Numbered from the stretch's first letter, positions 34,911 through 47,200 are shown. The stretch: 64,000 bases of DNA from Periplaneta americana (GCF_040183065.1 NC_091132.1:87310606-87374605); one strand, 5' to 3'. Made by a program: numbers and translations. Notes: generated from the sequence alone by a model not told the origin.

Positions 34911-35680
34911 TGTAACTTTATTACAAATCAAGAATGCAATTTTATCGTTTCAACAATAGTCACTTTTTTTTATAATTTAGTTCAAATATTCCCGTCAACA
35001 ATGGGATTTCCACTCCACATAGCAACACAGTATTCGTTATTGCACTCCACAGACGACAATGACAATTTACTTGGATTATTAAGAAAAACAATGTACTGCT
35101 AATCTTAACTAATGTTCACAAAGCACTATTTACAACACAGAACTGTCAGTTCTTAGTTCACAGTTCGTCTCCCTTGGCTAGTTCTTCTAGCTCAGTCACT
35201 CGAGTTTACAGTATCTCGAACCCAAGACCTTCAGAGACAGTCCACTGAACTTCGAACTCAGGTCCCCCAACTGCGGTCCACTGCACTCGAACTCAGGACT
35301 TCGGACGCTCACACAGCTGCGGACACACTCAAGTCGAACTCCGGTCTCGAAGCTGGCTTCACTGCTACATAAGACTGGCTGGCTTGCTGTCCACCGACTA
35401 TAACAACAATTGCTCCTAAACTCACTTGCGTCTCTTCTTTTATAACCAAAGCATAGTTTCGGGAAAGTACGATGCTAGATATTTCCACGGATGTCCAGAA
35501 GATGGCACCTCCCGAATTCTTTGGATTTCTTCCCTCTCTGCTCTCTCCTCTCCTCTCTTCTCTTCGCCACAGCACATGCCCCAGGAAGCAGATGCGCGCG
35601 CACTTCATTTGCCGCACCGAACTACGGCCGACATTGTCCTCCTTCTGCCGGTCGTGAGATCGTATCCCAGCTCTGTCACA
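34911..35680 (-). mobile_element. Solo LTR, 770 bp, reverse orientation
   Basis: The ends are TG and CA, flanked by a perfect 4 bp direct repeat ATAT (34907-34910 and 35681-35684). Read on the minus strand it begins TGTGACAGAGCTGGGATACG. It contains a TATA-like TTATAAAAGAAG in the middle and ends with an AATAAA signal a few bases before TTACA. No primer-binding site or internal gene is attached, so it is a solo LTR of a gypsy- or BEL-type element left by LTR-LTR recombination. Internal degenerate repeats around CACTCGAACTCAGG (about 35210-35340) are part of it. Confidence 0.75.
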
Positions 35681-35684
35681 ATAT

Positions 35685-36383
35685 CATTTTGTTCTTCTAT
35701 GTTAGGGTGGTTGCTATGACAACGACTGAGACATTTCCCCCCCGCACTTCCATATTCTTCAAGAAACGGGTATTGCTGTGACGAACACGTATTTGGTCTT
35801 CAGCCCAGCCGATGCGCTTTCTATAATGGGTGACACGGAGATTTACGAGTACTTGTCTGTCCAGCAACATGACCCATCCTAAAGAAAATTCTTTCCTAAA
35901 AATTCTGCTTTGTCAAGTCTTCTTCCTATATAGGTCTTATTATGTTTTATGGTTTTAATTTTTCATTTTTTATTCTGGCCACAATTTTATTGTCCCTTAT
36001 AGGAAAATTCCATTAAAAATTAATACTATGAAAGCAATGGAAAGAAATTTTGATATTCTGAACACAACCTTGTTAGTGGAAGTTGTGAATTAATTTTTAC
36101 CTTTCCTCAGTGCCTCAGTCTGTTTTTCGTCGTATTTTGTATCGGTAGGCCTATGTCGAGCTATTCAGTTGTGATAGGCCTAATTTTTTTAATATAATTT
36201 ATTTTACTTATTACTTTATTAGGTGAAGACATTAAGTGTGTTTCAGTTTTTAATGAATTTCTAATAAGTGTATTAGGACCTATATTTATTTGTCTATGGC
36301 TTTAACACAGGAATTAACATGAATTGTCAAGGCCGGTAAGGAAGAAGCAAAGCCAGCATCAAGTCGGCCGTGCTATAACCTTA
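35685..36383. other. Spacer, no gene seen
   Basis: AT-rich sequence between the solo LTR and the P-type transposon. Nothing is recognised beyond T runs. Confidence 0.35.
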
Positions 36384-36419
36384 GTCGCCACCAAAGACGT
36401 TATAATAGTGGGTCGCCAC
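36384..36419. repeat. Footprint-like insertion, site 2
   Basis: GTCGCCAC is directly repeated around the 20 bp CAAAGACGTTATAATAGTGG. The core matches site 1 at 34422-34438, while the flanking 8-mers differ. Confidence 0.7.
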
Positions 36420-36431
36420 TGTCTATATAGA

Positions 36432-36527
36432 CACAGTCTAAGACATACAGTCACGCAACTCATACGTATAAAATGTGCCAACATTTGACAGCTGGCGCGA
36501 CAGTAGCGCTCTAGCGGCAGGCAAGTT
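36432..36527 (+). repeat. Left terminal inverted repeat of the P-type element
   Basis: It is inverted relative to 43862-43944; the outer 29 bp are perfect. Confidence 0.9.
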
Positions 36528-37736
36528 AAAAGTGTGCAGATGACATATGATAACACACAAGAAAACGAGTTTAGCGTAATTTATTTTATATTTTTATGCT
36601 ATACAGTAAGTGTATATGGTTCTTATTAATTTTACTTTTAAATCCTAGAAGAATTTCACACGCAGTTAATCTAAAAGTTTCAGAAGCTGGGAATAAACGT
36701 AATTCTTTCTGCTCCTTCCAACTGAATCATGGCCCTGATCACGTATCATGGTTTTAAATAATATAATTGTTTGTACGTGGACGGTTAATTCGATTCATTC
36801 CTAATATATTTATACGTCATTTGAACTCCATATTCCCTGTGAGAAGAATCAAAATTAGTAGCTTCAAAAACAGGAACGCCATTTCAGTTTTTGCTTAGAG
36901 GAAACAAGATTTGTAGGGCGTATCTCGTAGGGTACATCGCGTGGCGAACTCCTCTCCCTATTTCCTGAGAAATTAACTATTTTCCATACCGCAAATTGGG
37001 GTAAACTCAACCGCTGAGGTAAACTTGAAAATAAAAAAAGGGAGGATTTAAACCGTAATATGATAGACACTGAAATATGCATAAAGTTCATTATTTTTTC
37101 CATTTCTTAAGAACCGGTATTTCCTTTATTATTTTGAATAACAAATAGTGCTGATATTGTAGTTTAATTTTTTTTATGACATGTTTATCGCATTTTACAA
37201 TACATTTCCATTTTTCACACATAGGTTTTATTTTACCTTATCCTACCTATTAGTACGTTAATATGACGTAGGTGAGAACAAATAAATGAACACACAATTT
37301 TGTTGAAAAAATTTTAATTCCAATTAAGTCAGAAAATGTACTTTTATTTTCAATAAATAATCACTGAAACTGTAAAATCAACACCAATAACAGTCATACA
37401 AATTATTACAGAAAAGATTGCTATTTTATATTAAATTAAAAAAGACTCTTCTATTTCTTGAGAAATTAGTAGGCTTATGTCTGCCACATGAATCTACACC
37501 AACACATCAGAAATTTATCGACACAGTCTGGATTTATTCAAGAAGTGAATATTTTGCAAAAGGATTACAATACTCCATGAATTCATGAAAAATTAACACC
37601 ACGATTCCTACTTGAATACAAAAATTATGGAATTATTTGCATTAAAAACTATAGATACATTATCCAAAATCGGAATGATTACACATTTACACATATGATC
37701 TCTGCAGCAAAATAATATACTATAACAGATATTTAC

Positions 37737-37745
<9 letters not shown>

Positions 37746-37776
<31 letters not shown>
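37746..37776. repeat. Poly-T tract of about 31 bp
   Basis: This long uninterrupted T run probably marks the reverse-strand poly-A tail of an inserted retrotransposon. Confidence 0.8.
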
Positions 37777-37777
<1 letters not shown>

Positions 37778-37809
37778 ATTTATAGTACATTAGAACTACT
37801 CCACACACT

Positions 37810-38290
37810 ACGATGGCGTATTAGAAGCTATTAATACCTGTCTACAAGAATTAATTTACAGATTAAATTCATTTATTAAAGCAGGCATATTTTGTGATTC
37901 AAAATCTGCAGTTTAGACTATTGTGTCATCAACATTAGAAGACAATGGAGAAGGAATACTATACCAAAATCAAGTTTCTAAGACAACAGAAAAAATGTTA
38001 TGTTGCTTTATAACAGATACCTTCTCATTGTGTAATGGAAGAAAATGAAAATGCAGACTTTCTGGCAAAGAAAGAAACCACAATCCAATAAATATTTCAT
38101 TCTGAGATTTCATATTGTTCAGCAACATTTTTCATACAGAAAAATTAAGAAGGAACAATATAAAATAATAGCAAAAGAAAAGTAGTGGAAATAAGTCTTG
38201 GTGTGAAATTTTAAATAATAAACTTTTGTGCAAATCTGGCTCTCAGGTAGTACCTCCCTGTAAAGCAGATTTGAATTATTCAATAAAATT
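37810..38290 (+). pseudogene. RNase H fragment of a non-LTR retrotransposon
   Basis: Degraded blocks read AGIFCDSKSAV near 37882 and NENADFLAKKETTIQ near 38048, the second and fourth conserved parts of retrotransposon RNase H, followed by a decayed C-terminal tail. Stops and shifts throughout show that it is dead. It lies inside the P-type element. Confidence 0.55.
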
Positions 38291-39209
38291 TTGATGATAA
38301 TAATTCTCGAAGAAGAACGCCAGTGGCTATCTTTAGAATAACGACAAGACAGAAAACAAACGGGAGAAAATCTATCGCACTGAGCATTTCATTGACTAAT
38401 TAATTAAAATAAGTAACAAACACTAATATAGCAAAGTGTAACGGCATGGTTTCATTTAAGCAAAGGCATTAACTAGCCAGTCTTTTATTTGTTAAGTGTT
38501 TATAAAAACGGAATACTTTAATATTAAAAGCAGTACAGTTCTCACTTTTTTTCCTTCAGTAACACTAGCACCTACTCAATTGTATTTTTCTTAAACTGAG
38601 GAGTGAGGGAATTGCCTCCCTTGTTCCTCTTAAATGACGCCACTGCTGAAAAATAATAAATCTTGTCTCACTCCAGAAACAATAATAATGAGTGAAAGGA
38701 ATTATTACATAAAGAACTACATAACTACAACTACAGAAAACGGCAGAGAATGCAAGAAATATCAGACGGAATCTCTCAGACAGCAAAACCAGTGCAGGAC
38801 AGCAATAAATAAATAAAAATAAGAAAACACCATCTGAATCAAATAACCTTCCTATTTAAAATAATAGCTCCAGTCTCACGAAGTCCACAGAAGTAGTAAA
38901 TCAATTAAATAAATATTTTGTAAATATATACAAAACTATCTTTCAAAATATATTTTTCTCCTCGCCAACATACTCCTCATCGCCTTTGATCTTAACTTTT
39001 TAACTCCCATTAGTTACAGAACTCGAAATTAAACAAAATTGTTTCTTTCCTCCAAAATAAATACCCCTCCAACACAGATGAAATCCCAGCCTCGTTATTA
39101 AAAACGAGCATTCCCTTTTTGAATAGATAATACGAAAATTGAAACAGAAGATTGCTTAGATAAAGACAGTTTAGTCGTAAATTCTGATAAATCTGTCTAC
39201 CTTTCACAA

Positions 39210-39860
39210 AAAAAAACTGATAATTATGATGTACAAGTACAGCAAAAATCTTTACATTTCGTTGAAACCACCAAATTTGTCGCCTACACATTGACAACTC
39301 TTTCTCTTGGACATCTCACATCTCTTCTCTTCGAAAGAAACTGAATACAGTAGTATCAGCTAAGAAATCATATAAAAATAGACATATAGATCACAGTGTT
39401 TTGCCCATTTCAATTCCCTTATCACATATGGTATTCATTTCTGGGCAGCACCCAGTAGCATCAAAGATATATTTGAAATTAAAAAAAAAGCAGCCAGAGT
39501 CATGAGAGGTATGTGACCAACAAACTCGTTAAGAGATGCATTGAAAAATTTCAAAACAGTTCCACTTTCATCTGTATATATCCACCATTCAATGTTCTTC
39601 TTTAAAACAACACACAAAATTATGATCTGAACAATTCCAGTCACTAGCATAACACATGTAAAAAAAGATAACATCCACATCCTATGCAAACAACACTATC
39701 ATCAATAAAAATTCAGCACATTTGTTTTAAATTTACAATACTTTGCTCAAGGGAATACAACAAATTAAAAGACATTAATCGTTAAAAATATATTAAAAAG
39801 TTTCTTACTGAAAATTCCTTTAACTCAATCCACGACTTCATAGTTAATGATGTCTTTCAT
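39210..39860 (+). pseudogene. Reverse transcriptase thumb fragment (jockey-like)
   Basis: A decayed frame reads IDNSFSWTSHISSLRKKLN near 39285, the segment after the palm in jockey-type reverse transcriptases. Related sequence continues to about 39700. No catalytic box is present. Confidence is limited by heavy decay. Confidence 0.4.
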
Positions 39861-40912
39861 ATTCAACCCAGGTATATAATGTTCACCATGATCTCCTTGT
39901 AAATGTCTTACACTACATTTGCATTATTGCATATAAATGGACACTGTTCATACTTCTACTTTTATTTGCTTAAAAGCTTGTAAATAATACATTATAAATT
40001 GTAATCTTCTCCACTGACCTATAAACATTTCTCATTATATGTTACATTGTGTTTTATTTAATGAGACCCGGTAAGCCAAAAAATCTTGAATTTTAAATTT
40101 TGTCGTGTTTTATTTATCTATGAAGATTTATCTTTCAGATGATGAGCCATGGTTTAAGTTTGTATCTGTTTCCTAAGTATGTTTTCTTCCGGTTTAAATG
40201 GACATCGCCATTTAAATTTGGCGTGCCCCCTGTTCATCTGGCTCCATTCCTGCAAGTTTGTTTTTTTCTTACAAAATGAAGCTTTTCTCAGCTTCTATTA
40301 TACATTGGACTTTAAAATTTTCAGAGCATGTTGCCACAAACCTTGCCCTTAATTTAACAAGAGGTTTCAAATAAATCTAAATTATGAAAGTAATCATGTA
40401 CTGATATGTACTGAAAAATGTAGTTAATTTTTGGACCTGAACAAAAAAAAAATTAATGTACTACATATGCACTTTTCTTTCAAAAGGCCGTGTTAAATTC
40501 AAGTCAGTATATGTAACAATAACGTGTACAAAATCAAGTTCCTACTCCTAGCAGTTTCTGAGAAAAAGCTTCATGACCAATCAGAATTTTAACACAGCCG
40601 AGGTAAGATGTACCGGGTCCCCTAAACATTGCTCTTACCACGTTTTCAAGTCATACACAGTATATATTCTTTACTAATGCTTTTAACTCTATTGCATTTG
40701 TATAGTTCTATGTATGTAGTGTAAATATATTAGTAGGCTATATCCTATACGGAAGTCTACCTCAACCTAGCAACATGCCTGGTGAGAAAAAAACACAACA
40801 GAAACATGAATTTAACTTACTACAGTTATACCATTGTATTAAAAAGTAAAAACAGAAGTTACCTATTACTGCATAAAAATTGTACTTATGTATGGAAGTA
40901 ATATAACAACAC

Positions 40913-43789
40913 TTAACAGCCTAAATGGCAAAATTTTAAGTACTTTGTATTCTTTCTGTTATTCTCAATCAAAGATCTATTCCCAAATTTCAAAATGAAA
41001 TATAATCTAATTTTCACAAACAATTTCAGCATTAGAATCTTTGTGTCACAGCAGCATCCTTCTGGAAAATCTGGTATTTCCTGCAGTGCATTTACAAACA
41101 TTGCCCCACAATGCTTCTGGTGTGCATAGTGATTGAAATATTGGGCTAATTTACCTTCACATGCTTTTAAATATGAAAAACACTTTTCAGTACATACCAC
41201 TAAATTGCCAAAATTGGAGCTTTGATCATAATTCTTATAATAGGTGTACAATTTGTCACTCGAATCAAAAAGGTCACTACTGTCCACAAGCAATGCCCTA
41301 CATGTGTCACAATGGTGTATCGAGAACACTTGTCAGGATAAAGCCAAAAACATACCTCATACTATTAGTTTCCCCACAATCTCTTGGAATTTCAACATTG
41401 GGAAGATGAGGGTCTTGCTGAGTCATATCACAAAGGAACATATTTGAAGCAGCTGGTGTTTGGATAGGAGATTTTTTTAAATCTAATATAATCTGACTCC
41501 AATCAACAGACTCGCAATTACCACTAGTTTCAAGTGGTTGCATTAACTTACTGACAGTAACACTGCAAAATGCGGAAATGAATTGATTTGGGGGTGGGTT
41601 GGTACAGTGGCCTCCTTTCTGTCTGAGGACTGAGAAAAGAATTTCAAGGCTATCTTGATTGATCTTCCTCATTAAGAGATACCTGTTTCTTTCCCTAATC
41701 AATTCATTCACAAGCATTTCAAAAGCACTTATGTTAATTAACAAACCTTTCAGGCATTTTATTCTATTTGTGACATTCCTGTTACTTGAATCATGAAATT
41801 GACAAGATTGAATCCATGGTTTCATTTTCTTTAGACATTCAACATGATCAGAGGATGAGGTAACAGCATTTCGCAAATGAACAGGTCCATTAATAGTATA
41901 GCAGTTCAGTATGTCAAAAACGTCATTCATATTCTTACAAAATTCTTCAGTAGCAAAACATGTAGGTTGCATTGTGCCATGAGCTACAAGAGTTTGAATG
42001 GCAGAAGCTACTGTATGACTTAACACACTCACTGCATCCTTGACTTTCATTTTTGAGAAAGCTGGAAGTTCCACAGACTTTCTAGTAAGCTTTGGTGCAA
42101 GTTTGAAATGTCTTATGGAATCACTTTGATAAAGCTGTGAAATGTGTTTCCATGAAGCAGTTCCAAACTCCCCACTACTCAATTGGTGGACAACATCATA
42201 TTTAAATAGGTTATTTCTAACACTTTTAATAAGATGTGGTGCATCATAGAAGAAAAATATCTTATCTTTACCATGCATAAGGAATGGCTTCTCCTCACTT
42301 ATTCCTAAATCACGCCTCCAATCCATAAAATTAGAGCCCTGATCAGTAACACAGGTTTTTACAATTAGACCAATTTCCTGCAATTTGTTCAAAACTGTAA
42401 AAAATATATCTGCTAATTGTTGGGCTGTTATTCCATTATTCGTGAAGAAATAAGCCAGGGGTTGCTTGAATTTTGAAAAAATACCATTGATCATTATTAC
42501 TAAGGCACTGTTTGCAATCTTTGGGGTTCTGTCATTCCCAAAATCTTCAAAGCCTACTACAATATCTGAACTGGCGACATAAGATAATTGTGACATTAGG
42601 GACATCTCATCCAAAGCTAAATTTACCAGTCTTTCATTGGCTGTAAATGATTGAACTTTCTCCTTCAACATTGCAAACACACTGTCATTAATGCCACAAT
42701 TTAATCTTACACCTTCTACATATGCCTGTAATGTCCTCACAGAAGGCAGGAACAAATAATGACATAATAATTTGTAGCACTGTGTGCTACAATACAATAA
42801 TTTCAGAGCAAAGACCTTTACTGAGTCAGCCCATCGCAGTCCATGCTTTGAATTCATTGGCATTTGAATCTGACTTAAAAAAAGATCTAGGGCCTCCTTA
42901 CCTAAATATTGTGAAGCAACACATTTAATTTTAAGCCTATCTGCAATAACTTTTTGCTTGGTAATCTTGCGATGCTTCACCTTACAATTGCAAACACATC
43001 TGCACACTTTTAGTTCTTGGCACCTTCTGCGAAGCCTAACAATTTCTGACGATTTGTTTCGACATTGCTTTTCTAATTTACTAATCAGATCAGTAAAACT
43101 GAAATCTGTTTGTACGGAAGCATCACACGTGGTAGAGAAAGTTTCTTCTGAAACTCGAGTGGAGCTGTTTTCAATTTCAAGATGTTCTGAAATTGTTGTC
43201 TTAATTTTCTTGCGGTCACTTTCATAATATGTTCTATTTGGGAGCTTCCGTTTTGACGTAAATAAGGGTGGTGCATTAGGTACGTCGAATAACGTGGGTA
43301 CAGCATTCCACACAAGTTTCTTCCTCTCAGTATTCATAAACATACACTCTTCAAAATGAATTGAACATAGTTTTATATTATTGAACAAATAATCTATGCT
43401 TTTGTTCATTAAATCTGATCTTCTGAGATTTATCAGCCATTTTCTGCTTCTGAAAGAACAAACAAAATACAAGACGTAAGATGGACAAGACAAATAACCT
43501 GTATTACTTTAAATAAATACATACACCGATTGTACTTGTATTTCCATAAGTATTTAAACTATCCTTCCTGATATATAAATAGGTAACTGATAACTAATAA
43601 ATGTTTTATAGAATACAATACGTAGGCTACCTACAATGTGGATTAATGGTTATGACTGAGTTATGATTTTCTGATATACACTTAACTCTCTTGATCTTTA
43701 GGGAATCTGAAGAACGACAAATTCGGAGATTTAAACTTGTTGTTACTGCAATTTACGGCACTGCACACATTGCCTTTATTCCGACGCAT
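40913..43789 (-). pseudogene. THAP9-like P-element transposase, nearly intact
   Basis: The first exon (43789-43686) encodes MRRNKGNVCSAVNCSN and SFFRFPKDQER, the N-terminal half of a THAP zinc domain. It ends AG before TTAAGTG, where a normal donor would be GTAAGTG. The main exon begins at 43449 after TTTCAG with SRKWLINLRRSDL, completing the domain (LCSIHF, then AVPTLF), and runs open for about 700 codons. Numbering the long frame from 43493, a coiled coil follows (about 132-165). The RNase H-like core shows Asp295 in LALDEMS, Asp384 in VTDQGSNF, DAPHLIKSVRNN at 417-428 and Glu617 in LEILFSVLRQKGG, so the D/D/E set is kept. A one-base shift near 41310-41330 leads into the C-terminal frame (CDTCRALL to a stop at 40913). 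The enzyme would cut and paste the element. The donor change and the shift suggest it is inactive unless they are assembly errors. Confidence 0.8.
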
Positions 43790-43861
43790 GATTAAAACAT
43801 TATTATAACATGTTTCATCCCTTAAAAGCACGTGCTGATTGTATTAACGCTATTGCCTGTG

Positions 43862-43944
43862 CCTTGCCTGCCGCTTGGGCGCTAGTGTCGCGTATGTTGG
43901 CAAAAAAAGTGTTGAAGTTGCGTGACTGTATGTCTTAGACTGTG
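43862..43944 (-). repeat. Right terminal inverted repeat of the P-type element
   Basis: This is the inverse of 36432-36527. Confidence 0.9.
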
Positions 43945-43951
43945 ATATAGA

Positions 43952-44148
43952 GAGAATGTTAATGCAGCGGTTGGTGCACTGACCGAGAAATTTAACATTA
44001 TGGTTTAGTTATTCCATTACATAGACCTCCTTGGGCCAATGTTTACATTCTCTTCATAAGTGTTATGAAATACATAATTATTTGCGTTGAAGAAATACTA
44101 ATGTTGCCAACTGTATAAAAAATATACAAAGAAAGATAAGCGAAGAAA
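43952..44148 (+). promoter_or_regulatory. Presumed 5' flank and leader of KICS2
   Basis: Only about 200 bp separates the transposon end from the start codon. A CCAAT element is at 44036-44040. No convincing TATA box is seen. The core promoter may lie in this interval or within the transposon terminus. Confidence 0.35.
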
Positions 44149-44283
44149 ATGTTACGTGATAGTGAAAGTTCGCGTAGTTGTGCAGGTAATCAGTATAAGA
44201 TGACTGATCATGAAGAATCATTTCTCAAGGATTTCTTTACTCACGTTGCTAATTTGGGATTTGATAAAGCTAAAGAACTTGTG
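44149..44283 (+). CDS. KICS2: KICS2 exon 1
   Basis: 45 codons from the ATG to ELV, phase 0, followed by a GTAAGT donor. Confidence 0.88.
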
Positions 44284-47200
44284 GTAAGTTACTGTGTACT
44301 TTAGTGTCGATTTCTGTTAATAAGGAATAATGATATGATTTATGTGTTTGTTTACAACTTCATCCATTTGTTTACAACTTGATCCAGCTCTTTTCCTCCT
44401 CTTGCTACTGTTCTCATTATAGTTTTCTGTCATAATGTAACTTAAAATAATTTGCTCGTAGAAAGGATGTAAATTCATTTGTACCTTAACATGGTAACAA
44501 GATTTCTTTCTTTTTTTTTTTTTTTACTTCCAATTTTATGATTACATTTTGTAATGTGACTTAACCTTTAACTGTCAAAGCTATGACAGACAAGTAAGCT
44601 TAGACCTAATGCGACATTTGTTATAGTAGGTAGGCCTAATGATGAACAATAATTTATATAAATGTAAGTTAATAAGAAGACAAAGGGAATCTGATCCAGT
44701 AACTGACCTCCATTATCTTTTCGGTTCAAGTAATGGGTCACTCAGAAATGCTTCTAGCCTACATTCAAGATTATGTAATGCAGTCTGTGCAAAGCACAAG
44801 AAACTAGCGCACAAGTAGTTCTGACGATTTTAGAAGTGAAAATCGTGGAATTTGTAAGAAATTTCTTTTGTAGTGATTAAACTGAATAATTAAGAATTTT
44901 ATAGCGCTGTAGGGGAGACTTGGGATGCTCGATACACATGGATAAAAAATAATATTGTGGGCTTAAATATGCTCCTGTAGCATTTTCTACACAACTCAGC
45001 CCTACTTGTTACACAGAGCTTATTGATAATATTGACAAAATACACAATTTAAAAACTTTTTTTGAACACACGAAAAACAATCAATTTTTAACTGTATGCA
45101 AAGTGTATCAGTCCTCCCTATCATGGGGATATGTGATGTACTCTTTGGGGGATATCCAATGATAGTTATTTTATATTCGAATTTCAAACAAATTAAGTGC
45201 GATTTTGATTTACAATGTTAATGGTCCATTTTGAAAATGTATTTCAAAGTTGTACAATGGATTATCAATGCCATTTTTTTTATAAAACTGATCACAATAC
45301 ATTTCAACATGTTACATCTATTCCACACACAATCCTTCTACACTTTCAGTAGAATCCAATGAAGAGTCGCTATTTTCCGATCAATAAGGTGGATGGTGTA
45401 AGAGGGTTATATGACGTCACGTATATCTACACATTACTTTGCAAGTACGAAAAATTTTGGTAATTTAACTTTACCTCAATGCTGTTGTTCCGTGTTAGTG
45501 TAGGTTCTGGATGTTAATGGTGTTTGTCCATAGCCCGGGCATGCTTTTTTAATGTTGTTTATAAAGTCGAGAAACATTTGATGAGCTTGTATTCTTCAGT
45601 TTGCACTCTCGGAATGGCAGTATAGGAACTCAAATACTATGTATAGATCGTCAGTTTTGGTATTTTATCTGGTAGCCTAATAATTCTTGTTCGTTGCATC
45701 AATTTACATTACTTTCGTGATCTGTGTCGAAGGCTTTATATAATACGCGGAAGTTAAAGTTCTTTCGTGATGCACTAACCACCGTTAGAATACTAAAGAC
45801 CTTAGTCTAACCACGTATGGAGTGAATCGATTTAATATACGTAAATAAGACAATTGATAGTAGGTAAGTGGAGTAACACCATCTTTTGGATATTTATCAT
45901 ATTAGTTTACTTGTATAATACAAGTTAATTAATTTGTAATTTATTTGATAGGTTAAATGTAATTGGGTTAATAGCTAACTAATGAATTCAGTTCTGTTAT
46001 ATAATAATGACCTTAAAATATATTTAATGACTTTGGAAGAGTTTGTTCTTCAACGAATTCGTAGCATAATGGCATTGATGGTGGTTCACCGAACGAAAGA
46101 TCCTAGGATCAAATCCCGGCATATTCAGAGAAGTCTTTATTCCAATTTAACATGAAGTAATATGTAGAATGACGTAGAGGGTGAAATAGAGGAAAATATG
46201 TGAAGAAGAAACTGCAGTGAAGTGGTGTAAGATGGGAGAAAGAAAAGTGGGGGTTGTGGGTGTACCGGGGGTGTGAGCCCTCGATTTCATTCATATTTTC
46301 GTCATCGTGCGTGACGTCACATATTGCGTCATCGATCTCCAATTAGTCTGGAAGAACAGCAACTGAATCTTGGATTTTACCAAACTTTCATTATAACAAA
46401 AACAAACTAAACGTTAATGTTTGTCTATAAATGTAGGTTGTGAAAGTATAGAGATCAATTTGAGAGCTGTCAATCACAGAAATATCATCTTTTGTGGTCA
46501 TTTAAATCTTCTGTCACTTAGGCTACACGTCGTGAGAATTTCATAGTCCTTTCTTCTACAGATCCTGACTTTAAAATGCATCCAACATATCTACCAATCT
46601 TTTTTTTTTTTTTTTTTTTTATTAACTTTGCATGAAACTACGGCCCAGTCGCCCTTCCACCTTCTCTTTAAATGTTTCTTTAGTTTCTTTCACAGTCACC
46701 ACTTGTATAGACCTCATTGACGCAACTTTCTCATCTGAACTTGTGTCATATTTTTTTTATGAAATTTCAACCAGTGACCCAACCAATTCATTTTTCTCTT
46801 CCTGATCAGTTTCAGCATCAGTCTTTCTTCACTCTTTCCAGCACAGCTTCATTTCTTATTTTGTCTGTCCATTTCATAAGCTCCATTCTTCTCCATAACC
46901 GCATTTCAAATGCTTCTGGTCACTTTTCACTTCGTCGTAATGTCCATGTCTGCCCCATTTTTTTTTTTTTTTTTTTTTAAGAGTTTCCTTTGTCATTGCT
47001 ATTCTCTTCTTGACTTCCTGGCAGCAGCTCATGTTACTGCTTATTGTACACCCAAAGTATTTGAAGCTATCCACTTGCTCTACTGCCTCATTTAGTATTA
47101 GCATGTTTACCTTCTTTATTTTTCTTTCGACAACCATGGTCTTCGTCTGTTTATAGGAGTAATGAATACAAATGCAGTTTCCACACAGGGATGACTGATA

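Larger units (their letters stand above)
36432..43944 (-). mobile_element. P-superfamily DNA transposon with THAP9-like transposase
   Basis: The TIRs begin CACAGTCTAAGACATACAGT at both ends and are identical for 29 bp. A further 60 bp or so is imperfectly matched, with GCCAACAT, CGCGACA and GCGGCAGGCAAG shared in order. A 7 bp direct repeat ATATAGA lies immediately outside each end (36425-36431, 43945-43951), close to the 8 bp typical of P elements. The transposase lies near the right end. The left 4.4 kb is AT-rich and contains older retrotransposon fragments and a poly-T tract, so the element was probably invaded by others. It sits about 200 bp upstream of the KICS2 start codon. Confidence 0.8.

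Noticed and set aside
35426..35781. Overlapping frames around 35.4-35.8 kb on both strands
   Set aside because: They lie mostly in the solo LTR, whose promoter-like structure explains the GC content.
46063..46125. Considered as a real tRNA gene
   Set aside because: Only box-like motifs are present, the arms do not pair and the context is SINE-like.
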